Of a stretch of 19,655 nt of DNA, positions 13,320-19,655 are shown in pieces (positions within the stretch are counted from its first letter, which is position 1; every line of letters starts with the position of its first letter). The notes beneath the pieces were generated by a model. It worked only from the letters and a program-made list of their open reading frames with translations. It was not told where the DNA came from and did no database searches. The stretch lies in the NCBI GenBank assembly GCA_029065825.1, contig JAIEHQ010000047.1, positions 1-19,655 on the forward strand. Reading direction: 5' to 3'. Both the position numbers and the translations under genes were made by a program. The DNA comes from Alistipes sp. Lineage in GTDB: Bacteria > Bacteroidota > Bacteroidia > Bacteroidales > Rikenellaceae.

Positions 13320-14609
13320 TCACAGTTCGTGTTCCAGGATGCGGTAGCTCCAGCCCGACATCCACTCGTCCAGATGCGACGGGAGGGTCGTCCGCACGCC
13401 GGTCATCGCATCGCGGTAGCCGCCGGCATAAATCCCCGTATCGAAATCGGCCTGCACGGTGTAGGGCGAGACATTGAGCAGGGCCACGACCCGGCTGCCG
13501 GCGCTCTCGCGCACGAAGGTCAGCAGGCAGTCCTCGGCATTGTTGCGGATCTCGACGAAGCTCCCGCCCCCGTCGCCCGAGCGGAGCGCCGGAGCACGGT
13601 GCCGGAGCGCGATCAGCCGGCGGTAGAACTCCGTCGCCGCACCGGGCCGGTAGTCGGGAATCGGATCCCGGTCGAAGAAGGCGAACGAGTGGTCGTAGCC
13701 GATCTCCTGGCCCGTGTAAACCAGCGGCAGCGACCGCGGCAGCAGGAAAGTCAGCGCGGCCATGATCTCCGCCGCATCGCCCATGCGGGTGCGGGCGGTC
13801 CCGTTCCACGAGTTTTCGTCGTGGTTCGAGGTAAACATCAGCCGCAAGGCCCATGCGGGATACTCCGCCTGCTCGGCATGGAGGTACTCGCGGATGCGAT
13901 CGACCCGGCACCGCTGGCGCGCCACGTCGTTCATCAGGTGGTGCAGCCGCCAGGCATAGGAAGCATCGAACGCCCCGTCGAAGAGGTTGCGCTCCTCGGC
14001 CTCGGCCAGCAGGAAGAGGTCGGGACGGATCCGCCGCAGCTGCCGCGCGGCCTCCTGCCAGAATTCGATCGGCACGAGCATCGCCATATCGCAGCGGAAG
14101 CCGTCCACGCCGTGCTCCTCGAGCCAGAAGCGCATCGCGTCGATCTGCCCCTGCCACACGGCCCGATTGGCGTAGTTCAGCTTGGCCGTATCCTCCCAGC
14201 CGCAGGGAACCAGCGGCTCCCCCGCGCCGTCGCGTTCGTACCAGTCGGCCGGGGCCTCCCCGATCCAGCGGGCATCGCGCGCGGTGTGGTTGGCCACCCA
14301 GTCGATCAGCACCCGGAAGCCCAGCCGGTGGGCGCGGGCGACGAAAGCGTCGAAATCGGCCATCGTACCCAGTTCGGGATTGACCGCCCGGTAGTCGCGG
14401 ATCGAATAGTAGGAACCCAGCGAACCCTTGCGCCGCTCCTCCCCGATCGGGTAGTGCGGCATGATCCAGATCACGTCGAACCCCATCCCGCGCAGGAAGT
14501 CGAGCCGCCCGGCCGCAGCCCGGAAGGTCCCCTCGGGCGTGAGCTGCCGCACGTTCATCTCATAGACCACCGCATCGCGGCTCCAGGCGGCAGGCGGCAT
14601 ACCCGTCAT
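13320..14609 (-). CDS. GH13 alpha-amylase-family glycosidase
   Basis: 429 aa. A (beta/alpha)8 glycoside hydrolase of the alpha-amylase clan. Conserved region I is DWVANH (103-108). Region II GFRCDMA carries the nucleophile D174. Region III LAEAEE carries the acid/base E203. Region IV FTSNHDE carries D264. All three catalytic residues are intact. No signal peptide is visible, so it probably acts in the cytosol on alpha-glucans such as glycogen or maltodextrins; the exact specificity (hydrolase or transferase) is open. A small C-terminal beta domain ends with WMSGWSYRILEHEL. The start at 14609 is supported by the ATGA overlap with the upstream nucleotidyltransferase stop; the frame stays open 32 codons upstream inside that gene. 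Confidence 0.92.
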   Translation of the reverse strand: MTGMPPAAWSRDAVVYEMNVRQLTPEGTFRAAAGRLDFLRGMGFDVIWIMPHYPIGEERRKGSLGSYYSIRDYRAVNPELGTMADFDAFVARAHRLGFRVLIDWVANHTARDARWIGEAPADWYERDGAGEPLVPCGWEDTAKLNYANRAVWQGQIDAMRFWLEEHGVDGFRCDMAMLVPIEFWQEAARQLRRIRPDLFLLAEAEERNLFDGAFDASYAWRLHHLMNDVARQRCRVDRIREYLHAEQAEYPAWALRLMFTSNHDENSWNGTARTRMGDAAEIMAALTFLLPRSLPLVYTGQEIGYDHSFAFFDRDPIPDYRPGAATEFYRRLIALRHRAPALRSGDGGGSFVEIRNNAEDCLLTFVRESAGSRVVALLNVSPYTVQADFDTGIYAGGYRDAMTGVRTTLPSHLDEWMSGWSYRILEHEL

Positions 14610-15514
14610 CTCCACAGTTCGCGCGGATACACGCCGCGTTCGATCATCCGCTCCAGGCTGGCCACCAGCGCGGGTTTGTCCTCCTTGTAGGTCACGCCGA
14701 ACCACTGCGCCGGCGAGCGGAGCACCCGCACCGAGGCGGTGCCGTCGGCGATCAGCTTATTGACCATCGAGGGGAGGTAGCACTCGGCCTTCGGATCGTC
14801 GCCCTTCTCCTGCAGGAAGGCACGGAAGAACTCCTCGGAATGGGCGAAGTAGTCGGGCGTGAAGCCGAAGAGATTCATCGACACGGGAGCGTCGTCGGCC
14901 AGCGGCTCGTCGCCCTCCGAAGCGTGATCGACAATCCGGCCGCCGACGCGCTCGATGCGCGTGTGCTCGACCATGCCCCGCAGGTTGCCCGCCTCATCGA
15001 CGGTGCAGATGCCCCGCGAGACGGTGCCGTTCTCCGAAAGGGTGCGGCTCAGCTCGTAGGCCACCATGCAATAATCGCCCTGCCGGCCCTCCAGCCCGCG
15101 CAGGCGGTCGCCGATCACGCGGAAAGCATCGGCCCCGTAGAAGTCGTCGGCATTGATGACGGCGAACGGCTCGGCGATCGCGTCCCGGGCCATCAGGATC
15201 GCGTGGTTCGTCCCCCAGGGCTTCACGCGACCTTCGGGCACGGAGAAGCCTTCGGGCAGCGCGTCCAACTCCTGATAGACATACTCCACGCGGATCCGGC
15301 CGCCGAAGCGCTCCTCGTTGAAAAGCTCCCGGAACTCGGGCGCGAAACTGCGGCGGATGACGAACACCACCTTGCCGAAGCCGGCGCGGATCGCGTCATA
15401 GACCGAATAGTCGATGATCGCCTCGTTGGCGGGCCCCACCCCGTCCATCTGCTTGAGCGATCCGTAGCGGGAGCCCATGCCGGCCGCCAGGACCAATAAA
15501 GTCGGTTGTATCAT
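14606..15514 (-). CDS. Sugar-phosphate nucleotidyltransferase-like protein
   Basis: 302 aa. The N-terminal Rossmann-like NTP-transferase signature is LVLAAGMGSRYGSLKQMDGV (8-27). AVINADDFYG, about residue 118-127, supplies the metal-binding Asp typical of NDP-sugar pyrophosphorylases. Further conserved-looking parts are KPWGTNHAILMARD and SMNLFGFTPDYF. Such enzymes couple an NTP with a sugar-1-phosphate to form an NDP-sugar, but the residues specifying the sugar cannot be read here. RmlA-, GalU- or GlgC-like activities are all possible. The C-terminus overlaps the GH13 start by ATGA, so the two proteins are probably made together. A near-consensus promoter lies upstream. Confidence 0.87.
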   Translation of the reverse strand: MIQPTLLVLAAGMGSRYGSLKQMDGVGPANEAIIDYSVYDAIRAGFGKVVFVIRRSFAPEFRELFNEERFGGRIRVEYVYQELDALPEGFSVPEGRVKPWGTNHAILMARDAIAEPFAVINADDFYGADAFRVIGDRLRGLEGRQGDYCMVAYELSRTLSENGTVSRGICTVDEAGNLRGMVEHTRIERVGGRIVDHASEGDEPLADDAPVSMNLFGFTPDYFAHSEEFFRAFLQEKGDDPKAECYLPSMVNKLIADGTASVRVLRSPAQWFGVTYKEDKPALVASLERMIERGVYPRELWR

Positions 15515-15557
15515 AATTGTCGTCTGTTATTTATATTTCCGAATGGATTCGATCGAG

Positions 15558-15588
15558 CAAAGATAAGAAAATCGCAACGAAATGCAAA
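15558..15588 (-). promoter_or_regulatory. Promoter of the nucleotidyltransferase / GH13 cluster
   Basis: On the minus strand, TTTG (15588-15585), a 19-bp spacer and TATCTTTG (15565-15558) match the Bacteroidetes consensus. The start codon is 43 bp after the -7 element. The cluster may run through to the ABC ATPase gene. Confidence 0.75.
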
Positions 15589-15708
15589 CGATCTGCGCCC
15601 GGCCGGCGCAAAGCGTGCCGTTTTCTTGCTTTTCCCGATGAAAATCCGTATATTGCAGTCGAACGAATTACGATACGACTCCGGCCGAAGATGCCGCACG
15701 CACTCGCC

Positions 15709-15717
15709 GGGGGGGGG
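15709..15717 (+). repeat. G9 homopolymer tract upstream of a membrane-protein gene
   Basis: Nine consecutive G residues lie 26 bp before the ATG at 15744. Such tracts are prone to slipped-strand change in length and could affect expression of the downstream gene. Presence is certain; a role is only a guess. Confidence 0.9.
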
Positions 15718-15743
15718 TATCTGACACTTAAAATCAATCTATT

Positions 15744-16103
15744 ATGACAGGATTACTCCCTTTCTACGGTGTTTTGGCAGGAGCCGCATTGCTGGCTTCG
15801 TGCGAGGCGGCGACCACGCGCCTGATGCTGTTCGGAAAACGCACGCTCATCCGTCCGGAGCGGTTCGGGATGGAAAATCTGGAATTCATCTATAATGTGC
15901 GTACGCTGTGGCGCTGGCTGACGCGCGTGCTGCTGGAGGTCACGTGGATCGAACTGACCGTTCTGCTCATTACCCGCTACTGCGCCTTCGGGAGCGGACT
16001 CGGAGCATGGACGCTCTGGGCGGTCGCGGTCGCCTGCCGCCTGCTCCTCTACACCTCGGGGCAGGCGCTGTTCCTGAAGACCTGCTACGGACCGAGGCGG
16101 TAA
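15744..16103 (+). CDS. Small membrane protein of unknown function
   Basis: 119 aa, no recognised family. Predicted hydrophobic segments are about 4-23 (LLPFYGVLAGAALLASCEAA), 62-82 (VLLEVTWIELTVLLITRYCA) and 85-105 (LGAWTLWAVAVACRLLLYTS). Between the first two is a polar, arginine-rich loop of about 38 residues (KRTLIRPERFGMENLEFIYN part). The Ala-Ser-Cys near residue 20 is probably not a lipobox because the following residues fit a continuing helix. It is monocistronic and divergent from the nucleotidyltransferase. No strong promoter is seen; a weak candidate is TTG, 20 bp, TATATTGC near 15650. Coding quality is good, with GC-rich third positions and an ATTATG start. Confidence 0.7.
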   Translation: MTGLLPFYGVLAGAALLASCEAATTRLMLFGKRTLIRPERFGMENLEFIYNVRTLWRWLTRVLLEVTWIELTVLLITRYCAFGSGLGAWTLWAVAVACRLLLYTSGQALFLKTCYGPRR

Positions 16104-16206
16104 ATCCCGCCACGGAACGGCTTCGGCAAACCTGGCGAAACGAATCGCCGGGCTGCTTTTACGCCCCCCTTACGAAACCTTTCGACGGTACGATTCGGCG
16201 GCAATC

Positions 16207-16245
16207 GCTGCGATTTTCGCCGGGTCGGAGCGTCGAAATCGCAGC
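16207..16245 (+). promoter_or_regulatory. 10-bp inverted repeat in the 16.1-16.6 kb intergenic region
   Basis: GCTGCGATTT (16207-16216) pairs perfectly with AAATCGCAGC (16236-16245) across a 19-nt loop. It lies about 100 bp after the 119-aa protein gene and at the decayed end of the repeat array. No T-run follows. It may be a relic of a repeat-unit dyad. Confidence 0.4.
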
Positions 16246-16641
16246 CGGATTCGCCTCCGCACCCGGCTTTTCGCAATCTTCGGCTCCGACTCGGATGCTC
16301 CGATCCCGGCATAATCAAACCCAAGCTCGCCTCTGCGCCTGATTTTCGCATCTTTAACTTCGTTTTAGATACTCCGTCTCGGTATAATCAAGCTATCGCT
16401 TGCTTCTGCGCTCGACTTTTCGTATCTTTAAATACTCCCGCCCGGCAAAATGCAAGCCGACTTGCTTTTGCACTCGCTTATTCATATCTTTGGCTTTGCC
16501 TTATATTTCGCCTCAACAAAACTCAAACAAGTTCGGTTTTGTATTCCGCTTATTCATATCTTTGACTTCGTCTTAGATACTCCGGTCCCGGCATAACCAA
16601 GCTAACGCTTGCTTCTGCGCTCGACTTTTCGTATCTTTGTA
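16210..16641 (+). repeat. Large array of ~73-bp structured promoter-like repeats
   Basis: Successive units end at AATCTTCG (16275-16282), CATCTTTA (16349-16356), TATCTTTA (16423-16430), TATCTTTG (16485-16492), TATCTTTG (16557-16564) and TATCTTTG (16632-16639), giving spacings of 74, 74, 62, 72 and 75 bp. Two unit types alternate. One has CCCGGCATAA with CAAGC-N4-GCTTG and CTTCTGCGCTCGACTTTTCG. The other has a CAAAA-rich left arm, a TTTTG-rich right arm and GCTTATTC. Matching units occur at 295-375 (minus) and 7715-7907. Units nearest the gene are best preserved. This fills most of the 557-bp gap before the M23 gene. Confidence 0.85.
16608..16639 (+). promoter_or_regulatory. Promoter of the M23-dxr-rseP cluster inside the last repeat unit
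   Basis: CTTG (16608-16611), a 20-bp spacer and TATCTTTG (16632-16639) match the Bacteroidetes consensus. The ATG of the M23-like gene is 21 bp after the -7 element. No other promoter is apparent before dxr or rseP, where the gaps are only 6 and 16 bp. Confidence 0.75.
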
Positions 16642-16660
16642 GTCCCGAAAAAAGAAGAAT

Positions 16661-17524
16661 ATGAAATTATTTCGATCCATATCGGCCGCCTGGCGGGAAT
16701 TTACCCGCAAGCGCCGCCTGAGCATGCTCGACGCGACAAACAACGTCGAGGAGTGGTACACCCACATCTCCCCGGCCGGAATGCTCTCAGCACTGCTGGC
16801 TTTCGCGCTGCTTCTGTTCATCCTCATCCTCTCGATCGTGGCCTACACGCCGGTGCTGGAGCTGCTGCCCGGCTACCGGGTCGAGGCGGCACGCTCCCAC
16901 GACTACCTGATGCGCAATCTGGTGCGGCTCGACTCGATGGAGCGGATGATGCACGACATGATTACCTACAACGACAACATCGCGCTGATCATGCAGGGCA
17001 AGACTCCGGTAGTGCGCACGCTCGGAAAGACGGACAGCATCCGCACGGACAAGAGCCTCGTGCCCCCCTCCGGTGCCGACTCGCTGCTGCGGGCCGAGAT
17101 GGAGGGAGAGGGTCCCTACTCGCTGCTGCACACGGCCGCGAAGCCGCGCAAGAACATCGAGCTGACGGCCCCGATCGACGGCATCGTGATCGAACGCTTC
17201 GACATCAGGCGGGAGAATTTCGGCATCCGGCTGGCCGCCTCGCCCGACACGCAGATCGCCGCGACCGACGACGGCACGGTCGTGATGAGTCTCTGGAGTC
17301 CCGAGACGGGGTACCTGATCCAGATACAGCACGCCGACAACCTGCTGTCGATCTACAAGAACCTCTCGAAATCGCACGTAAGCGTCGGACAGCGCATCAA
17401 GCGGGGCGAGGTCATCGGCACCAACGTCGAGACGCTCGCCGACGGCGGCAACGCGAAAATCTTCGAATTCGAACTCTGGAGCAACGGAAAGCCGGTCGAT
17501 CCGGAGGGATACATCGTATTCTAA
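16661..17524 (+). CDS. M23/LytM-domain membrane protein lacking zinc ligands
   Basis: 287 aa. A cytoplasmic N-terminus of about 39 residues, one membrane segment (about 40-61, ending in ILSIVAY), a helical periplasmic stretch (about 75-110), then an M23 domain (about 165-287). The fold is clear from GYLIQIQHADNLLSIYKNLS, VSVGQRIKRGEVIG and SNGKPVDPEGYI. Active M23 peptidases bind zinc through HxxxD and HxH. Here HFGID corresponds to NFGIR (N186, R190), the YAHLS His is N234, and the terminal HFE His is E269. It should not cut peptidoglycan itself. Like EnvC or NlpD it may instead activate a cell-wall amidase (inference). It is the first gene of a tight cluster with dxr and rseP. Confidence 0.9.
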   Translation: MKLFRSISAAWREFTRKRRLSMLDATNNVEEWYTHISPAGMLSALLAFALLLFILILSIVAYTPVLELLPGYRVEAARSHDYLMRNLVRLDSMERMMHDMITYNDNIALIMQGKTPVVRTLGKTDSIRTDKSLVPPSGADSLLRAEMEGEGPYSLLHTAAKPRKNIELTAPIDGIVIERFDIRRENFGIRLAASPDTQIAATDDGTVVMSLWSPETGYLIQIQHADNLLSIYKNLSKSHVSVGQRIKRGEVIGTNVETLADGGNAKIFEFELWSNGKPVDPEGYIVF

Positions 17525-17530
17525 ACAATC

Positions 17531-18682
17531 ATGAAACAACGCATCGCACTGCTCGGATCGACCGGTTCGATCGGCAGACAGACCCTCGACATCGTCCGGG
17601 AGAATCCCGATCTGTTCGAAATACGCACGCTCTCGGCCCACAGCAACTGGGAGGAGCTGGCCCGCCAGGCCGTCGCGTTCGATGCCGACAGCGCCGTCAT
17701 CGCCGACGAGCGGCACTACGATGCCCTGCGCCGGGCGCTCGACGGCACCTCGGTCAAGGCTTATGCCGGCGAGGAGGCCCTCAGGCAGGTGGTCGGCGAG
17801 AGCCGGACCGACGTGGTGGTAAACGCCCTGGTCGGCTATGCCGGTCTGCGGCCGACGGAAGCAGCGATACTGGCGGGCAAGAAAGTGGCGCTGGCCAACA
17901 AGGAGACGCTCGTGGCGGGCGGCTGCCGCATCATGCCGCTGGCCGCAGCGCACAAGGTGCCGATCGTGCCGATCGACTCGGAGCACTCGGCCATCCTCCA
18001 GTGCCTGGTCGGCGAACAGTCGCCCGTGCGCCGGCTCATCATCACATGCAGCGGCGGGGCGTTCCGCGACCGGCCCCGCGAGGAGCTGGAGCACGCGACG
18101 GTCGAGGAGGCGCTGCGCCATCCCCAGTGGCAGATGGGCGCCAAGATCACGATCGACTCGGCCACGCTGGTAAACAAGGGCTTCGAGGTTATCGAGGCGC
18201 ACTGGCTCTTCGGCATTCCCGCCGAGCGCATCGCGGTGGTCCTCCACCCGCAGTCGATCGTACACTCGATGGTCGAATTCCGCGACGGAGCGATCAAGGC
18301 CCAGCTGGGCGAGGCCGACATGCGCACCCCGATCGCCTATGCCCTCGGATTCCCCCGCCGGCTCGAACGCGCAGTCGAACCCTTCAGCTTCGCCGACCAC
18401 CCGACGCTGACCTTCGCCGAAGTCGATCGCGTGAAGTACCCGGCGCTGGACATCGCCTACGACTGCCTGCGGCGGGGCGGCACGGCGGGCTGCACGATGA
18501 ACGGAGCCAACGAGGTGGCCGTCGCCGCCTTCCTCGGCCACCGGTGCGGCTACCCCGCCATCGTGCGCTGCATCGAGCAGGTTCTGGGCCGCGCCTCGTT
18601 CTCGGCGGACCCCTCGTTCGACGATCTGGCGGCCGCCGACCGCGAAGCCCGGCAGCTGGCCGCCGAATACCTCAACCTCTAA
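17531..18682 (+). CDS. dxr: 1-deoxy-D-xylulose 5-phosphate reductoisomerase
   Basis: 383 aa. Converts DXP to 2-C-methyl-D-erythritol 4-phosphate with NADPH, the first committed step of the MEP isoprenoid pathway, in the cytosol. The NADPH-binding motif is GSTGSIGRQTLDIV (9-22). NKETLVAGG follows. The metal-binding IDSEHSA carries D149 and E151. CSGGAFRDRP and HPQWQMGAKITIDSATLVNKG form the substrate loop, with the third acidic ligand in NKGFEVIEAHWLF. SMVEFRDGAIKAQLG and a helical C-terminal domain complete it. It starts 6 bp after the M23-like gene and ends 16 bp before rseP. Confidence 0.98.
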   Translation: MKQRIALLGSTGSIGRQTLDIVRENPDLFEIRTLSAHSNWEELARQAVAFDADSAVIADERHYDALRRALDGTSVKAYAGEEALRQVVGESRTDVVVNALVGYAGLRPTEAAILAGKKVALANKETLVAGGCRIMPLAAAHKVPIVPIDSEHSAILQCLVGEQSPVRRLIITCSGGAFRDRPREELEHATVEEALRHPQWQMGAKITIDSATLVNKGFEVIEAHWLFGIPAERIAVVLHPQSIVHSMVEFRDGAIKAQLGEADMRTPIAYALGFPRRLERAVEPFSFADHPTLTFAEVDRVKYPALDIAYDCLRRGGTAGCTMNGANEVAVAAFLGHRCGYPAIVRCIEQVLGRASFSADPSFDDLAAADREARQLAAEYLNL

Positions 18683-18698
18683 TTCCGCAACCGATCCG

Positions 18699-19655
18699 AT
18701 GGAGATACTCATCCGCATCGCCCAACTCTTCCTCTGCTTCACGATCCTGGTGGGGCTGCACGAGCTGGGCCACTTCCTGATGGCGCGCCTGTTCAAGATC
18801 CGCGTCGAGAAATTCTACATCTTCTTCAACCCCTGGTTCTCGCTCTTCAAATTCCGTCGGGGCGACACCGAATACGGAGTGGGCTGGCTGCCGCTGGGCG
18901 GCTACGTCAAGATCGCCGGCATGATCGACGAGTCGATGGACAAGGAGCAGATGCGCCGTCCGGTCCGTCCCGACGAGTTCCGCGCCAAACCCGCCTGGCA
19001 GCGGCTGCTGGTCATGCTCGCCGGCGTGGGGATGAACCTGCTGCTCGCCGTAGTCATCTACTCGGCCGTCTGCTACACGTGGGGCGACTCATACTTCTCG
19101 AACCGCGATGCACGCTGGGGATACAACTTCAGCGAGGCGGGGCACCGGATGGGTTTCCGCGACGGCGACCGCCTGATCGCGATCGATGCCCGGGAGATCG
19201 ACAACATCCTCGAGTTCCAGAACGACCTGCTCGTTACCGAGAAGGGCCGCCGTGTGACCGTGGAGCGCGAGGGCCGGCAGCTGGTCATCGACCTGCCGCT
19301 GGAGCAGCTCATCGAAATGCGGCGCGAGAAGAGCTACGAAGGACTGTTCACGCTGCGCATACCGTTCCTGATAGACAGCGTCTCCTACGCCTCGGCACGC
19401 GAGGCGGGGCTGTGCGCCGGCGATGAGATCACGGCGATCGACACCCTCGCCGGGGCCGACTACCCCGCCTACCGGGAGTATCTGCAGCAAAGAAAAGGCG
19501 GGCAGGTACTGCTGAGCCTGCGGCGGGGGGGGGAGCGCATCGACTCGCTTCCGGCAAGCGTCGATGCGGAGGGACGGCTGGGTGTAATCGCCCGCAACCC
19601 CTACTCGCTGCGCACGCAGCCTGTCTGGTTTACACATCTGACGCTGCCGACGATT
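18699..19655 (+). CDS. rseP: RseP-type site-2 protease (partial, runs off the window)
   Basis: The first 319 codons are present; there is no stop before the window ends. An intramembrane zinc metalloprotease of the inner membrane that in studied bacteria cleaves anti-sigma factors or signal-peptide remnants. The active site HELGH gives H21, E22 and H25 in the first membrane helix. Further family features are GVGWLPLGGYVKIAGM, the second membrane segment RLLVMLAGVGMNLLLAVVIY, and two PDZ-like modules (about 145-210 and 225-300). The C-terminal NxxPxxxLDG-type Asp ligand lies beyond the window. A run of nine G (19525-19533) falls within the second PDZ region. The start at 18699 places the HELGH helix correctly at the N-terminus. 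Confidence 0.95.
   Translation, partial: MEILIRIAQLFLCFTILVGLHELGHFLMARLFKIRVEKFYIFFNPWFSLFKFRRGDTEYGVGWLPLGGYVKIAGMIDESMDKEQMRRPVRPDEFRAKPAWQRLLVMLAGVGMNLLLAVVIYSAVCYTWGDSYFSNRDARWGYNFSEAGHRMGFRDGDRLIAIDAREIDNILEFQNDLLVTEKGRRVTVEREGRQLVIDLPLEQLIEMRREKSYEGLFTLRIPFLIDSVSYASAREAGLCAGDEITAIDTLAGADYPAYREYLQQRKGGQVLLSLRRGGERIDSLPASVDAEGRLGVIARNPYSLRTQPVWFTHLTLPTI
19525..19533 (+). repeat. G9 homopolymer tract inside rseP
   Basis: Nine G in a row encode part of Arg-Arg-Gly-Gly-Glu within the second PDZ-like region. A one-base slip would shift the frame of rseP. The tract is certain; a biological effect is not shown. Confidence 0.9.

Noticed and set aside
12732..14690. 652-aa plus-strand open frame opposite the GH13 and ABC region
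   Set aside because: The minus strand encodes GH13, membrane and ABC proteins with intact motifs; this frame shows no motif and is a shadow.
16085..16351. 88-aa minus-strand frame in the repeat region
   Set aside because: It is made of repeat-unit sequence and spans an inverted repeat; no start context or motif.
16210..16641. CRISPR array
   Set aside because: Units are directly repeated with no unique spacers of constant length between identical repeats, and the repeats themselves diverge. No cas genes are present.

Overview
The window looks like chromosome of a GC-rich Bacteroidales bacterium, most likely Alistipes or another Rikenellaceae member (inference). The evidence is the gene content (Bacteroidetes-type SerB with ACT domains, DUF5689 lipoproteins, an rSAM/lipoprotein system, an M23-dxr-rseP cluster), the near absence of Shine-Dalgarno sequences, and repeated promoters of the Bacteroidetes form TTTG/CTTG, 19-21 bp, TAnnTTTG. 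I see no insertion sequence, tRNA, rRNA or CRISPR array.

Layout. 1-68: tail of an AraC-type regulator on the plus strand, with a terminator. 483-5100, minus strand: ychF, a SIMPL-domain protein, gltX and an aldose-epimerase-fold protein whose three key active-site residues are replaced. gltX and the epimerase gene overlap as TAATG. 5375-7700, plus strand: two paralogous small lipoproteins followed by a radical SAM/SPASM enzyme. This is the rSAM/lipoprotein system, known as a family pair but with no biochemical function that I know of. 7930-10707, plus strand: serB followed by two overlapping DUF5689-type lipoproteins. 11058-15514, minus strand: a nucleotidyltransferase overlapping a GH13 glycosidase (ATGA), then a 106-aa membrane protein coupled to a small ABC ATPase, then obgE with its own promoter. 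15744-16103: a small membrane protein of unknown function. 16661 to the end, plus strand: a zinc-ligand-less M23/LytM protein, dxr and rseP, the last cut by the window edge.

The most interesting non-coding feature is a family of structured repeats of about 73 bp at three places (single copy near 295-375 on minus; arrays at about 7715-7907 and 16210-16641 on plus). Each unit holds an internal dyad and ends in TATCTTTG or a decayed form of it. In both arrays the last unit supplies a near-consensus promoter 21-24 bp before a start codon (serB and the M23 gene), while upstream units are progressively decayed. This suggests a dispersed, promoter-carrying repeat.

Functionally, the window combines translation genes (gltX, ychF, obgE), serine and isoprenoid biosynthesis (serB, dxr), envelope functions (rseP, LytM protein, lipoproteins) and a small carbohydrate unit (nucleotidyltransferase plus GH13).
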